A stretch of 64,000 nucleotides of DNA from Fictibacillus halophilus (GCF_016401385.1 NZ_JAEACF010000001.1:1-64000); one strand, 5' to 3'. Counted from the first letter of the stretch, positions 28,218 through 37,638 are shown. The notes: generated by a model not told the origin, from the sequence alone. Numbers and translations are program-made.

Positions 28218-28445
28218 ATGAACGTAACTCAAACTTTAGACACAAAAGGATTATCTTGCCCGATGCCGATCGTCAAAACAAAGAAAGCGATGGATACCCT
28301 TGTAAGTGGAGACATTTTAGAAGTATTAGCTACCGATAAGGGAGCTGTAAATGATCTATCTGCATGGTCTAAATCTTCTGGTCATGAATTATTAGAGCAT
28401 AAAGAAGAAGACGGTGTATTTAAGTTTTATATCCAAAAAGGTTAA
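28218..28445 (+). CDS. TusA-family sulfur carrier (YrkI-like)
   Basis: A 75-residue TusA protein with the sulfur-carrying Cys in TKGLSCPMPIVKTKKAM. The ATG after ATGGAGGTTTTACAA is preferred over an upstream in-frame ATG at 28203 that overlaps the ribosome site. It shares high similarity with the TusA half of the fusion protein two genes upstream, suggesting duplication. Confidence 0.9.
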   Translation: MNVTQTLDTKGLSCPMPIVKTKKAMDTLVSGDILEVLATDKGAVNDLSAWSKSSGHELLEHKEEDGVFKFYIQKG

Positions 28446-28466
28446 TAAAAAAATTTGTGCAACCAG

Positions 28467-28482
28467 ATACCTATAGAGGTAT
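28467..28482 (+). promoter_or_regulatory. CstR operator O5
   Basis: ATACCTATAGAGGTAT, one base from O3. It lies in a wider hairpin with arms ACCAGATACC / GGGTATCTGGT, 30 bases before the DsrE gene. Confidence 0.75.
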
Positions 28483-28512
28483 GGGTATCTGGTTCAAAAG
28501 GAGCGTTCAATA

Positions 28513-28995
28513 ATGGAACAAACACAAGATAAATCAACAATGGTCGTATTTAGTGGTGACCTTGATAAAGCGATGGCCAGTTTTATTATTGCAACAGGTG
28601 CAGCAGCAATGGGGAAACAAGTTACGATGTTTTTCACATTCTGGGGATTAAACATCTTAAGAAAAGAAGAATACGTGAACGTAAAGAAAACATTCATGGA
28701 TAAAATGTTTGCAAAAATGATGCCGCAAGGACCTGAAAAGTTAGGTATCTCAAAAATGAACTATGGTGGTTTAGGCGCGAAGATGATGAAGTATACGATG
28801 AAGAAGAAAAACATCGTAACGCTAAAAGAATTAATTGAAATGGCGCAAGACTTAGATGTTAAGATGGTTGCTTGTACGATGTCAATGGATGTCATGGGTA
28901 TTACGAAAGAGGAACTTATCGATGGTTTAGATTATGCAGGAGTTGCTTCATACCTAGCTGATGCAGATGAGTCTAAGATCAACTTGTTTATTTAA
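28513..28995 (+). CDS. DsrE/DsrF-like protein (YrkE-like)
   Basis: A 160-residue sulfur-relay protein. [25 protein letters not shown] and the late [12 protein letters not shown]ys segment fit the DsrE-like family found with TusA and rhodaneses. Probably receives persulfide from TusA. The ATG follows AAAAGGAG. Same operon, possibly boosted by a promoter at O5. Confidence 0.9.
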   Translation: MEQTQDKSTMVVFSGDLDKAMASFIIATGAAAMGKQVTMFFTFWGLNILRKEEYVNVKKTFMDKMFAKMMPQGPEKLGISKMNYGGLGAKMMKYTMKKKNIVTLKELIEMAQDLDVKMVACTMSMDVMGITKEELIDGLDYAGVASYLADADESKINLFI

Positions 28996-29024
28996 ACAAT
29001 ATCAGCTTTAGGGGAGGTGAAGTC

Positions 29025-29804
29025 ATGGAATTGGGGTTCATTATTACAATCTTTCTAATAGGCTTTATAGGTTCTTTTATATCTGGAATGGTAGGTATCG
29101 GCGGATCCATCATCAAGTACCCAATGCTTCTCTATATTCCAGCGATGCTCGGCTTCACAGCATATTCTGCTCATGAAGTATCAGGGATCAGTGCGGTTCA
29201 AGTATTCTTTGCAACGATAGGTGGCGTTTGGGCGTATCGTAAAGGCGGTTATCTGAACAAGACATTGATCATCTATATGGGTAGCGCCATCCTAGTCGGT
29301 AGTTTTATTGGTGGATTTGGTTCAGAAGCGATGTCAGAAGGGCAAATCAATATCGTTTATGCTGTACTAGCTACATTAGCTGCTATCATGATGTTGATTC
29401 CAAAAAAAGGGATCGATGACATTCCGCTGAATCAAGTTAAGTTTAATAAATGGCTTGCTGCAGTTCTAGCATTTGTTGTAGGTGTAGCAGCGGGTATTGT
29501 AGGGGCAGCAGGCGCATTTATCCTTGTACCGATCATGTTAGTCGTCTTAAAGATACCAACGCGAATGACGATTGCAACATCACTTGCCATTACTTTTATT
29601 TCGTCAATTGGTGCTACGGTTGGTAAGATTACGACAGGGCAAGTGTTATTATGGCCAGCTGTGATCATGGTGGTAGCTAGTTTGATCGCTTCTCCACTTG
29701 GGGCGCAGTTTGGGAAAAAGATAAATACAAGAATTCTTCAATTTATCTTAGCAGCACTTATTATTGCTACGTCGATCAAGATTTGGCTAGATATACTTGG
29801 ATGA
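29025..29804 (+). CDS. TauE/SafE sulfite exporter (YrkJ-like)
   Basis: A 259-residue membrane protein with eight or so TM helices and the TauE/SafE signature ([21 protein letters not shown] at the N-terminus, repeated as [20 protein letters not shown] in the second half). It would expel sulfite or a similar anion made by the persulfide dioxygenase. GGGGAGGTGA precedes the ATG. Last gene of the operon. Confidence 0.92.
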   Translation: MELGFIITIFLIGFIGSFISGMVGIGGSIIKYPMLLYIPAMLGFTAYSAHEVSGISAVQVFFATIGGVWAYRKGGYLNKTLIIYMGSAILVGSFIGGFGSEAMSEGQINIVYAVLATLAAIMMLIPKKGIDDIPLNQVKFNKWLAAVLAFVVGVAAGIVGAAGAFILVPIMLVVLKIPTRMTIATSLAITFISSIGATVGKITTGQVLLWPAVIMVVASLIASPLGAQFGKKINTRILQFILAALIIATSIKIWLDILG

Positions 29805-29837
29805 AGTTAAAGTTTTAAGATAGTCGAGAATAATGAA

Positions 29838-29876
29838 GGACCTGAAATACTCTATGAGTACTTCAGGTCCCTTTAT
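29838..29876 (+). terminator. terminator of the sulfur operon
   Basis: A 15-bp stem GGACCTGAAATACTC / GAGTACTTCAGGTCC, then CTTTAT. Confidence 0.85.
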
Positions 29877-30021
29877 AATTCTTGAACTAGTAATAGGAAA
29901 TAGTGTGATTGACTTACCTAACAAATCGAAAGCAATGACAAAGACTATATGATATTGAGCATATGGATAGATGGCGAAGAGTAGATTGAAGCGGGAAATA
30001 AATTGTAAGGGGTCAGTCCCC

Positions 30022-30618
30022 CTAGATACTTCTATAGAAATTTATCGATCGGATCAGTGTCATGGTCATGGTTGCGAATCCTACGGAAAGAATCGTTACT
30101 AAGGAGTAGAAAAGAATGCCTTCTCCCATCACATAAAGCCCAGCGAGGATGACTGCAGCATCGATCAAGAAGATAACCATTCCTACATTAATAGAAAACC
30201 ATCTGGAAAGGAAAAGAGCGATCAGGTCTGTTCCACCTGTACTTGTTTCATGACGCAGCATCCAACCGATCCCTGTTCCGATGAACAGCCCTCCGATCAT
30301 AGAACCTTCCATAACGGAGACAGAAAACATTCCTCTTAAAGGAGATAAAAGGTCAATGATCAATGACGAAACAAGTAATCCATGTACACTGTTTATAAAG
30401 TATCGTCGCTCTAGTTTCCAAGCTATGAGATAGATGGGGATGCTCAGAGTGATGATTGTTAGCCCCACTTTATAACCCCACACATATTTTACGAGAAGAC
30501 TAATGCCGATCATTCCTCCATCGAGGAGATGAAAGGGGACAATGAAACCATTAATGCCTATGCCAAGCAACACGCTTCCTAAGAAAATCGCTATCGTCCG
30601 TTCAAACATGGCATTCAT
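30022..30618 (-). CDS. YitT-family membrane protein, short form
   Basis: A 198-residue integral membrane protein with about five TM helices. The hallmark is the N-terminal GIGINGFIVPFHLLDGGMIGISLL segment with its repeat STGGTDLIALFLS in the second half. Usual YitT proteins are about 280 residues with a cytosolic DUF2179 domain; that domain is absent here. Substrate unknown. A third-codon-later ATG (30609) has better spacing to AGGG and may be the true start. Confidence 0.85.
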   Translation of the reverse strand: MNAMFERTIAIFLGSVLLGIGINGFIVPFHLLDGGMIGISLLVKYVWGYKVGLTIITLSIPIYLIAWKLERRYFINSVHGLLVSSLIIDLLSPLRGMFSVSVMEGSMIGGLFIGTGIGWMLRHETSTGGTDLIALFLSRWFSINVGMVIFLIDAAVILAGLYVMGEGILFYSLVTILSVGFATMTMTLIRSINFYRSI

Positions 30619-30766
30619 CCCTGTCTAAGATTATTTCTACATAATATGCTTGGTAGTACAAGAATAGTCATCTGCACAGGGTGTTTGTCCGTGTCTCTTT
30701 TTACTTTTTTGCATGTAATAGTATAGAAAGCCCCTTGCTTGCAGTGCAAAATAGGGAAGGTGATTG

Positions 30767-30967
30767 GTGTTGAAGAACTTCAGAAGAGAAGCAAAGTGTC
30801 TTTTGGAGAGGCAAGTTGTGGTGGATACAACAAATCATTCTTACGAAGGCAGACTTAGAGCAGTGGAAAGAGATTATATTACGCTATGTGTCATGAGCGA
30901 TAGCCATAACTATTGGGATCAGATCATTATTCGTATTGAAGAGATCGTTGCGATATCTACCATTTGA
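30767..30967 (+). CDS. small Sm-like/DUF2642-type protein
   Basis: A protein of about 66 residues. The core LERQVVVDTTNHSYEGRLRAVERDYITL plus IRIEEIVAI resembles the short Sm-like beta barrel of DUF2642 (YuzF-type) proteins, often spore-associated in Bacillus; the match is by eye. Three candidate starts (TTG 30764, GTG 30767, TTG 30770) follow GGAAGGTGA. Ends at a bidirectional terminator. Confidence 0.6.
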   Translation: MLKNFRREAKCLLERQVVVDTTNHSYEGRLRAVERDYITLCVMSDSHNYWDQIIIRIEEIVAISTI

Positions 30968-30970
30968 TCA

Positions 30971-31012
30971 TAAAAAAATCCCTCGCACCTAAAATTGTGC
31001 AGAGGGATTTTT
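30971..31012. terminator. bidirectional terminator
   Basis: Stem AATCCCTCGCAC / GTGCAGAGGGATT with A and T tracts on both sides, serving the small gene and arsI. Confidence 0.88.
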
Positions 31013-31016
31013 TTCT

Positions 31017-31481
31017 TTATTTTTTTGTGAAACCTAGCGTGATCGGTTGAGGCTGAGGTGGTGCACAGCATAGAGATAAATCACGTGCATCACCAGCGGA
31101 TTCAAATTCAGAGTCTTCTTTGGTATAGAAAATCTCCCAAGCGTTGCCGTCGGGATCATATACCCACACTTTATCCTGAACGGCATAACAGCATGTTGTA
31201 TCCATCTCGTCGATTAACAGCAGTCCTGATTCTCTAAGTCTTTCTCCCATGGCTAGAACATCTTCCGTGTTGTTTACTTGGAAACCGAGATGATTAAGGA
31301 CTCCGTCTTTTGAAAAGGGACGTGCATTCAATGAAAAGTGAAGAGCGGGTTGATCAAGCTCAAATTTCGCGTAATTCTCTTTTACTTTTGTCGGTTCCGT
31401 GCCGAAAAAGCTTTTATAGAACGCTAGAGATTTTTCTAAGTCTGAACAATTTACTGCGACATGCATGCGTTGAATCATCAT
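31017..31481 (-). CDS. arsI: ArsI/CadI-type C-As lyase (VOC family)
   Basis: A Fe(II) dioxygenase that cleaves the C-As bond of trivalent organoarsenicals. The 154 residues include MHVAVNCSDLEKSLAFYKSFFG, NHLGFQV and a vicinal Cys pair near residue 97-98 in DTTCCYAVQDKVWVYDPDG, the arsenical-binding feature of ArsI. A further CC near the C-terminus (LSLCCAPP). It is third in arsR-arsB-arsI, consistent with induction by As(III). Known in Bacillus as YqcK. CadI-type metal-inducible proteins share the fold, but the arsenic operon favours ArsI. Confidence 0.9.
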   Translation of the reverse strand: MMIQRMHVAVNCSDLEKSLAFYKSFFGTEPTKVKENYAKFELDQPALHFSLNARPFSKDGVLNHLGFQVNNTEDVLAMGERLRESGLLLIDEMDTTCCYAVQDKVWVYDPDGNAWEIFYTKEDSEFESAGDARDLSLCCAPPQPQPITLGFTKK

Positions 31482-31496
31482 GATCTCTCCTTATTA

Positions 31497-32798
31497 TTAA
31501 GATAGTAGCAATAACCATAAGTAAAGTCCGGTAAGCGTAATGAAAAGTGTTGGGACAGTCAAGATGATTCCGATCTTGAAATAATAGCCCCATGTTATCT
31601 TCACACCTTTTTTCGATAAGACGTGCAGCCATAAAAGAGTGGCTAGTGAACCGATAGGAGTGATCTTTGGTCCTAAGTCAGAACCAATGACATTCGCGTA
31701 GATCAATGCTTCACGAATAACTCCTGATGTTTCCGTTCCCTGTATAGCTAGTGCATCGATCATAACTGTTGGCATGTTGTTCATAACAGATGATAAAACA
31801 GCAGCTAAGAATCCCATTCCGATTGTAGCAGCGAATAAACCTTGATCAGCGATAACTTGAATCCAGCTGCCGAGCATATCTGTAAGTCCTGCATTACGAA
31901 GACCATAGACGACTACGTACATACCAATAGAAAAGACAACTACAGTCCAAGGAGCATCCTTGATTACTTTTTTTGTTTGAATCGCAGGACTTTTCCGAGC
32001 AACGATGATAAAGAAAAGAGCTGCAGCTCCTGCGATAAATGAGACAGGAACACCAATAAATTCACTCGTTAAGTACCCGATAAGTAGAACAGCTAGTATG
32101 ATCCATGAAAGCTTGAACATCTTCTCATCTCGAATAGCTTCTTTCGGTTGCTTGAGCTGAGAGAGATCATAGTTCTTCGGTATATCTTTTCTGAAAAAGA
32201 GGAACAAAACAAGCATACTAGCGAACAGTGAAAAGAAGTTCGGCACGATCATGCGGCTTGCGTATTCAACAAATCCGATGTTAAAGAAATCTGCAGACAC
32301 GATATTTACTAAGTTTGAGACAACAAGCGGTAATGATGTGGTATCTGCAATAAATCCACTTGCCATAATAAACGGTAATATCATGGCTTCTTTTAATTTA
32401 AGTGCTCGAACTTGAGCAAGTACGATAGGAGTCAGAATTAATGCTGCGCCATCATTTGCAAAAAAGGCTGAAACTGCAGCTCCGAGCAGAATCACATAGG
32501 CAAACATTTTCTTACCGTTTCCACCTGCAAGTCGCGCCATATGTAAGGCTGACCATTCGAAGAAACCGATCTCATCTAAAATAATCGATATGAGTATGAT
32601 CGCAACAAACGCTAATGTAGCATTCCACACAATCCCGGTAACCGTCCACACATCAGATAGTGAAACGACGCCCAGAAGAAGTGCGATTATAGCTCCAACG
32701 GTCGCAGACCATCCGATGGAAAGCCCGCGTGGCTGCCAGATTACAAAAATAATCGTCACTAAAAATACAGCGAAGGCCATAAACGCCATGCTGTCCAT
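31497..32798 (-). CDS. arsB: arsenite efflux pump ArsB
   Basis: A 433-residue antiporter with 10-12 TM helices that extrudes As(III)/Sb(III). Sequence features of the ArsB (not ACR3) family include [18 protein letters not shown] and [17 protein letters not shown]. The ATG follows GGGGGGGA; an ATG 15 bases upstream overlaps the ribosome site. Lies 29 bases after arsR and 15 bases before arsI. No arsA ATPase is present, so transport is driven by the membrane potential. Confidence 0.95.
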   Translation of the reverse strand: MDSMAFMAFAVFLVTIIFVIWQPRGLSIGWSATVGAIIALLLGVVSLSDVWTVTGIVWNATLAFVAIILISIILDEIGFFEWSALHMARLAGGNGKKMFAYVILLGAAVSAFFANDGAALILTPIVLAQVRALKLKEAMILPFIMASGFIADTTSLPLVVSNLVNIVSADFFNIGFVEYASRMIVPNFFSLFASMLVLFLFFRKDIPKNYDLSQLKQPKEAIRDEKMFKLSWIILAVLLIGYLTSEFIGVPVSFIAGAAALFFIIVARKSPAIQTKKVIKDAPWTVVVFSIGMYVVVYGLRNAGLTDMLGSWIQVIADQGLFAATIGMGFLAAVLSSVMNNMPTVMIDALAIQGTETSGVIREALIYANVIGSDLGPKITPIGSLATLLWLHVLSKKGVKITWGYYFKIGIILTVPTLFITLTGLYLWLLLLS

Positions 32799-32827
32799 AA
32801 AAATCCCCCCCATTATGTAATTCTAAG

Positions 32828-33148
32828 TTAGCAACAAACTTTTCCACCTGAAGCTTTTAACTCTTCGATCTTATCTGACATATCAGGCAGAACATCTAAA
32901 TTTGATTTAATGAATGGATAGACCTCTCCATCGATGGAGTAGAAGATCCATTGGCTGTTTCGTCGTTCTTTAACGAGTTTAGCTTGCTTCAATTTTCTTA
33001 AGTGTTGTGAAATACTAGGCTGTGTCATCTTTAAGATATCAACTAACTCACATACACATAACTCTTCGTGGCGGAGTAATGCTAATATATTCAATCGTGT
33101 TTTATCTGCCATTGCTTTATAACATTCCGTTAACTGATCAAGTTCCAT
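32828..33148 (-). CDS. arsR: ArsR repressor 1
   Basis: A 106-residue winged-helix repressor with the arsenite site ELCVCELVDIL (CVC at about 33-35) and recognition region MTQPSISQHLRKLKQAKLV. The C-terminus ends in KVCC. The start is the ATG after GAGGTGAAG; longer frames extend through the promoter and arsC. It is divergent from arsC and would bind the two ATATAA-N8-TTATAT sites between them. Confidence 0.93.
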   Translation of the reverse strand: MELDQLTECYKAMADKTRLNILALLRHEELCVCELVDILKMTQPSISQHLRKLKQAKLVKERRNSQWIFYSIDGEVYPFIKSNLDVLPDMSDKIEELKASGGKVCC

Positions 33149-33169
33149 AATTGACTTCACCTCATTAGT

Positions 33170-33189
33170 ATATAACCATATGTTTATAT
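33170..33189. promoter_or_regulatory. ArsR1 operator candidate A
   Basis: Dyad ATATAA-N8-TTATAT, 21 bases before the arsR start. Confidence 0.6.
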
Positions 33190-33220
33190 GAAATGTCAAA
33201 GAATATATAAATAAATATTG

Positions 33221-33240
33221 ATATAAGGATATACTTATAT
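33221..33240. promoter_or_regulatory. ArsR1 operator candidate B
   Basis: Dyad ATATAAG-N6-CTTATAT, 46 bases before the arsC start; same arms as candidate A. Confidence 0.6.
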
Positions 33241-33286
33241 TATGATGGTCTCGAAAGAAGTTCTTTACTACAGGAGGTTTTACAAA

Positions 33287-33688
33287 ATGGCTAAACCAAT
33301 CATCTATTTCCTTTGCACAGGTAATTCTTGTCGTTCTCAGATGGCAGAAGGGTTTGGACACCACTACCTTGGTGATAAATATGACGTATACTCAGCTGGC
33401 ATCGAAGCACATGGTGTGAATCCAAACGCGATTAAAGCGATGAAAGAAGTGGATATTGACATCACGAACCAGACATCAGATGTGATCGACAAAGACATTC
33501 TAGAAAAAGCAGACTTAGTCGTAACATTATGTGGTCATGCAAACGATGTATGTCCAGCAACACCACCTCACAAAACACGTGAACATTGGGGATTCGATGA
33601 TCCAGCAGGAAAAGAGTGGAGTGAATTCCAACGCGTTCGTGACGAAATCGCGGCACGTATCAAACGCTTTGCTGAAACAGGAGAATAA
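33287..33688 (+). CDS. arsC: thioredoxin-coupled arsenate reductase ArsC
   Basis: Reduces As(V) to As(III) by a low-molecular-weight phosphatase-like mechanism. The 133 residues hold the P-loop Cys10 in [11 protein letters not shown] and the redox pair Cys82 and Cys89 in [10 protein letters not shown], exactly the triad of Gram-positive ArsC. CAGGAGG precedes the ATG; upstream in-frame codons cross the promoter. It is transcribed alone and divergent from arsR-arsB-arsI, unlike the common arsR-arsB-arsC order. Confidence 0.96.
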   Translation: MAKPIIYFLCTGNSCRSQMAEGFGHHYLGDKYDVYSAGIEAHGVNPNAIKAMKEVDIDITNQTSDVIDKDILEKADLVVTLCGHANDVCPATPPHKTREHWGFDDPAGKEWSEFQRVRDEIAARIKRFAETGE

Positions 33689-33696
33689 AGTTATAC

Positions 33697-33731
33697 AAAG
33701 CTCAGGAACTTCATAGTTCCTGAGCTTTTTT
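33697..33731 (+). terminator. terminator after arsC
   Basis: Stem AAGCTCAGGAACT / AGTTCCTGAGCTT with a T run. Confidence 0.9.
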
Positions 33732-33777
33732 AGTATGATTTTCTTCATTTCGCTCATGTTACTAATGAGGTGATCAT

Positions 33778-34998
33778 GTGAAACGTCTATTTATTTGCGG
33801 ATTGATATTTATAAGTATATTCATTAGCCATACAAACTTTGCGGAAGCTCCTGATAGAAGAGCGGCATTTATAAGAAGTGATGGACTTTGGCTTAAAGAA
33901 GGTGAATTAGAAAGAAAGCTTGTTGAAGGTTCTGATCTTACTCATCCAAAGTTTTCGAGTAACGGAACTTACATTAGTTACATAGCGGATAAAGGAAAAG
34001 AGCTATGGGTTTATAACCGTGTAACGCGTTTAAAAAGAAAAGTATTTGATGGCGATGTGAGTTTAACGAGATGGTCTCCGACACAATCGAAGCTTGCGTG
34101 GAAAAGCGGAGGTGTGCTTAATGTAATTGACCTAACGAGACCTGCTTCATCCTTTCAAAATGTCATCCTTGGTACAGGAAACTACAGTTGGGCACCTGAC
34201 GGGAGAGGATTTGTTGTATCATCTTCTGCAAACCTAGAACCTGATGGCTGGAGTCCAGTTCGACTCTATTATGTTCCTCAGAATGCAAACGGAGATTTGA
34301 ACAAAGTACAAAACATTACGACGCTGCCTAAGATGAGTGATACGTTCTTTGCTATAGGCACTACAGAATTCAAGTGGGGATTGGATGATCAATGGTTTGC
34401 ATTCATCGCATGTCCAACAGCATCCATGTCAGCAGACAGCAACACATTAATGATTGTTTCTTTAGACGGCTCTAGAACTCGTATCATTGGAAACATGTTG
34501 AATCAGCCGAACTGGTTCCACTGGTCGCCGAATACGAAACAGCTCGGCTTTATAAAAGGGATTGGAAGGGTGACATCTGAAAATAAACGATTAACGGTAT
34601 GGGAACCTAAGAGCGCGAAGGAAATAAATCTAGGATACACCGGTTATGCTGACGGCGATTTTACTTGGCTGAATGATAAGAAAATCATCGTGAGCCGTCA
34701 AATTGAGTGGGGTTATGGAGTGCCTGATGAAAAAAGGTCAAATCCTTTCTTAGTTAGTGTAAAAATAGATGACGGAAGTGCAAAGAGATTAACGAATCCA
34801 GGACGAGGGGAAGCAGATGTTTATCCAAAAACATTACCAGGTGAAGAACTAAATTGGATTCGTACGAATGGCCAAAGTGCAAAAGTAATGGTGAAAGAAC
34901 ATTTAGATTCACCTGAAACGTTATGGATAAATAATCTGCAAACGCCAAAAGAATGTGCTGGGTGGTCGTGCACGTTAGATATATATGAAGCAAGATAA
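33778..34998 (+). CDS. secreted TolB-like beta-propeller protein
   Basis: A 406-residue protein with a signal peptide (hydrophobic 3-18, cleavage near NFA-EA). Repeated blade-like segments such as HPKFSSNGTYISYIA, LTRWSPTQSKLAW, YSWAPDGRGFVV and FHWSPNTKQLGFIKG fit a WD40/TolB beta-propeller. Function is unknown; probable wall-associated binding protein. A GTG start with GAGGTGATC is used. Monocistronic. Confidence 0.78.
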   Translation: MKRLFICGLIFISIFISHTNFAEAPDRRAAFIRSDGLWLKEGELERKLVEGSDLTHPKFSSNGTYISYIADKGKELWVYNRVTRLKRKVFDGDVSLTRWSPTQSKLAWKSGGVLNVIDLTRPASSFQNVILGTGNYSWAPDGRGFVVSSSANLEPDGWSPVRLYYVPQNANGDLNKVQNITTLPKMSDTFFAIGTTEFKWGLDDQWFAFIACPTASMSADSNTLMIVSLDGSRTRIIGNMLNQPNWFHWSPNTKQLGFIKGIGRVTSENKRLTVWEPKSAKEINLGYTGYADGDFTWLNDKKIIVSRQIEWGYGVPDEKRSNPFLVSVKIDDGSAKRLTNPGRGEADVYPKTLPGEELNWIRTNGQSAKVMVKEHLDSPETLWINNLQTPKECAGWSCTLDIYEAR

Positions 34999-35002
34999 AA
35001 AC

Positions 35003-35043
35003 TAAGGTGAATCCGTGAAAGTGGGTTCGCCTATTTATTTTTA
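35003..35043 (+). terminator. terminator after TolB-like gene
   Basis: Stem TAAGGTGAATCC / GGTTCGCCTA-like arms followed by TTTATTTTT. Confidence 0.7.
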
Positions 35044-35152
35044 AAATAAGATGAGTTTTTATAAAACCCGTCCAATATTTCACTTGTTTTCTCATGAATG
35101 CCTGTTTTGTTTCATACAGTTAAAAGTAAGGAAATAGCAGGAGGGGGAAAAT

Positions 35153-36562
35153 ATGAACTGGGACTTGCAAAATAAGGAGCTAGAAAAAGCAATAGCTGAA
35201 ATTACCGAGATTGCTGACCACTTTGGCCTTGATTTTTACCCGATGCGGTATGAGATATGTCCTGCCGATATTATTTATACATTTGGTGCGTACGGAATGC
35301 CAACCCGTTTTTCTCATTGGAGCTTCGGCAAACAGTTTCATAAAATGAAGCTTCAGTATGACTTAGGATTGAGTAAAATTTATGAGCTCGTTATCAACTC
35401 AGATCCTTGTTACGCATTCTTACTAGATACGAATTCGCTTATCCAGAATAAATTAATCATTGCCCATGTACTTGCACACTGTGATTTCTTCAAGAACAAC
35501 GTTCGCTTTTCTAATACAAGAAGAGACATGGTTGAATGCATGACGGCTACAGCCGAACGAGTAGCTCAATATGAACATCTATACGGCAAGAAAGAGGTCG
35601 AACAGTTCTTAGACGCTGTTCTCGCCATACAAGAACACATCGATCCGTCCCTTGTGCGAAACAAACTAAATTATGTATTTGAAGACGAGGAAGACCTTAC
35701 ACCTAAGAAAGAAACACCTTATGATGATCTATGGAAGCTGGACGATAAGAAAGGTCCAAAACCAGCGTTAAAAAAGAAAAAATCATTTCCACCACAGCCT
35801 GAAAAGGACATTTTATTATTTATTGAGCAATATAGCCGCGAGCTTGAAGAATGGCAGCGTGATATCCTTTCCATGATGAGAGAAGAGATGCTTTACTTCT
35901 GGCCACAACTGGAAACAAAAATCATGAACGAAGGCTGGGCATCCTATTGGCACGCAAAGATTCTGCAAGAGATGGATCTGACATCACACGAAACCATCGA
36001 GTTCGCGAAACTTAACGCGGGTGTTGTCCAACCTTCGAAGACTTCGATCAACCCGTATTATTTAGGGCTACAAATCTTCAAAGACATTGAAGAACGCTAC
36101 AATAACCCAAATGAAGAGCTGATCAGACAAGGTGTTAAACCAGGGTCAGGACGTGAAAAGATGTTCGAAGTCCGCGAACTGGAATCGGATATGTCGTTTA
36201 TCCGAAATTACCTGACCAAAGATCTCGCTCAGCGGGAAGATATGTATCTATTCCAAAAGCAGGGCAAAGAATACAAGGTAGTCGACAAGCAGTGGGAAGA
36301 AGTACGTGATCAACTTGTGAGTATGAGAGTAAATGGCGGATTTCCTTACATCACAGTGAACGACGCAGATTATATGAAGAACGGAGAGCTTTACCTTAAT
36401 CATAGTTTTGAAGACATGGAGCTGGATGTGAAATATCTTGAAAAAGTGCTTCCGCATCTTCATTATCTCTGGGGGCGACCTGTTCATATGGAAACGAGGA
36501 TTGAGCAGAAGCCTGTATTGTTCACGTATGATGGGAAAACGGTGCATCGTAAGTATCTATAG
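35153..36562 (+). CDS. spoVR: stage V sporulation protein SpoVR
   Basis: A 469-residue SpoVR/YcgB family protein, needed for spore cortex formation in B. subtilis; biochemical role unknown. Typical segments are [47 protein letters not shown] and [15 protein letters not shown], with His residues suggesting metal binding. AGGAGGGGG precedes the ATG. It is a member of the PrkA-YhbH-SpoVR functional group. Confidence 0.96.
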   Translation: MNWDLQNKELEKAIAEITEIADHFGLDFYPMRYEICPADIIYTFGAYGMPTRFSHWSFGKQFHKMKLQYDLGLSKIYELVINSDPCYAFLLDTNSLIQNKLIIAHVLAHCDFFKNNVRFSNTRRDMVECMTATAERVAQYEHLYGKKEVEQFLDAVLAIQEHIDPSLVRNKLNYVFEDEEDLTPKKETPYDDLWKLDDKKGPKPALKKKKSFPPQPEKDILLFIEQYSRELEEWQRDILSMMREEMLYFWPQLETKIMNEGWASYWHAKILQEMDLTSHETIEFAKLNAGVVQPSKTSINPYYLGLQIFKDIEERYNNPNEELIRQGVKPGSGREKMFEVRELESDMSFIRNYLTKDLAQREDMYLFQKQGKEYKVVDKQWEEVRDQLVSMRVNGGFPYITVNDADYMKNGELYLNHSFEDMELDVKYLEKVLPHLHYLWGRPVHMETRIEQKPVLFTYDGKTVHRKYL

Positions 36563-36580
36563 ATTAAACAAGTGTTTAAT
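36563..36580. repeat. palindrome TTAAACA-NN-TGTTTAA, copy 2
   Basis: ATTAAACA-AG-TGTTTAAT with perfect 8-bp arms, starting one base after the spoVR stop codon and before its terminator. Confidence 0.8.
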
Positions 36581-36592
36581 GTTCACGAGGGA

Positions 36593-36624
36593 AAGCACGC
36601 TTAAAAAAGTGTGCTTTTTTTTTG
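36593..36624 (+). terminator. terminator after spoVR
   Basis: Stem AAAGCACGCT / AGTGTGCTTT with nine T. Confidence 0.85.
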
Positions 36625-36705
36625 TACAAGAAAATATAAACTCAGCAAACAAGTTTGTTTTTTGCTATTTTTAATACAAATAGTTTGAAAGGAAGTTGGA
36701 ATAGT

Positions 36706-37206
36706 ATGTGCAGTTCTTACTTTATAGATAATATGCAAACCAATGATTGGCCACATGTAAGAAACATCTATTTAAAAGGTATTGCTACAGGTAATGCTAC
36801 CTTTCAGCAGGAAGCTCCTTCATGGAATGAATGGGATAACAGTCATTTATCATGTTGTCGTTTCATTGCTCGCTCTACGACTCAAGTATTGGGGTGGGCT
36901 GCTTTAAGTACGGTGTCTAGCAGATGTGTATATGCGGGAGTGGCTGAAGTAAGTATATACATAGATCCTGTTCATCAAGGGAAAGGGCTTGGAAGTTCTT
37001 TAATGAAGAACCTTATTGAAACCAGTGAGGAAAATGGGATTTGGACATTACAAGCAGGGATTTTTCCTGAAAATCAGTCGAGCATAGCTCTACATAAAAA
37101 GTGGGAATTTAGAGAAGTAGGTCTTAGAGAGAAAATTGGTGAGATGAACGGAGTGTGGCGTGACGTCATCTTGCTGGAACGAAGAAGTAAAAAAGTTGGA
37201 GTATAA
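36706..37206 (+). CDS. PAT/ArsN-like GNAT N-acetyltransferase
   Basis: A 166-residue GNAT enzyme of the phosphinothricin/arsinothricin acetyltransferase type. Seen are VSIYIDPVHQGKGLGSSLM (acetyl-CoA loop), LQAGIFPENQSSIALHKK and the ending IGEMNGVWRDVILLERRS, which is the signature C-terminus of PAT and ArsN1. The adjacent arsR2 and arsP favour an arsenic role (N-acetylation of arsinothricin), but bialaphos-type or other amine substrates are possible. Start is the ATG after GAAAGGAAG. Confidence 0.8.
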   Translation: MCSSYFIDNMQTNDWPHVRNIYLKGIATGNATFQQEAPSWNEWDNSHLSCCRFIARSTTQVLGWAALSTVSSRCVYAGVAEVSIYIDPVHQGKGLGSSLMKNLIETSEENGIWTLQAGIFPENQSSIALHKKWEFREVGLREKIGEMNGVWRDVILLERRSKKVGV

Positions 37207-37209
37207 AAA

Positions 37210-37225
37210 ATCAATTTTTTTTGAT
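37210..37225. promoter_or_regulatory. ArsR2 operator O1
   Basis: ATCAA-TTTTTT-TTGAT, just upstream of the arsR2 -35 box and 3 bases after the acetyltransferase stop. Confidence 0.75.
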
Positions 37226-37232
37226 TTATTAG

Positions 37233-37284
37233 TTGCGAATTAGTAAATAAAGGATATAATGAAATTACATCAAATAATTTTGAT
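37233..37284 (+). promoter_or_regulatory. arsR2 promoter and ArsR2 operator O2
   Basis: TTGCGA (37233-37238), 16 bases, TATAAT (37255-37260). The dyad ATCAA-ATAATT-TTGAT (37269-37284) lies in the early transcript region. It resembles the known Bacillus ars operator. Confidence 0.8.
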
Positions 37285-37300
37285 GTTAGGAGTGATACAA

Positions 37301-37636
37301 ATGAAAAAAGAAATTCCTTTATTAAATACCATAACTACAGCATCAAACCAAGATTTAGAGAAATATGAACAAAAGTTTAAAGCGCTCGCTGATCAGCAGC
37401 GACTGCAAATTATCAATATCCTGGCTGTTAAAGAAAGTGTATGTGTATGTGATCTCACGCCGATTATTGACATGCCGCAATCCAAGCTATCGTATCATCT
37501 AAAAATTCTGTTAGAAGCAGACTTAATAAAAAAGGAAAAACAAGGTACCTGGAACTATTATTCTTTGAATGTAAGTGAACTAAAAGGAATTTTATCAGAT
37601 CAATTATGCTGTGTGTTTTTACCATCATCTTGTTAA
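37301..37636 (+). CDS. arsR: ArsR repressor 2
   Basis: A 111-residue winged-helix repressor with metalloid site SVCVCDLTPII and recognition helix region MPQSKLSYHLKILLEADLI. The C-terminus is Cys-rich (DQLCCVFLPSSC). It diverges strongly from ArsR1 (ELCVCELVDIL...). Start is the ATG after AGGAGTGA. It is flanked by four ATCAA-N6-TTGAT sites, so it most likely controls itself and the downstream microprotein-arsP genes. Confidence 0.92.
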   Translation: MKKEIPLLNTITTASNQDLEKYEQKFKALADQQRLQIINILAVKESVCVCDLTPIIDMPQSKLSYHLKILLEADLIKKEKQGTWNYYSLNVSELKGILSDQLCCVFLPSSC

Positions 37637-37638
37637 AT

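Noticed and set aside
30009..30024. Small hairpin AGGGGTCAGTCCCCCT at the end of the YitT-like gene
   Set aside because: Too short, lacks a T run, and partly overlaps the gene end; may be a common short repeat but only one copy is seen.
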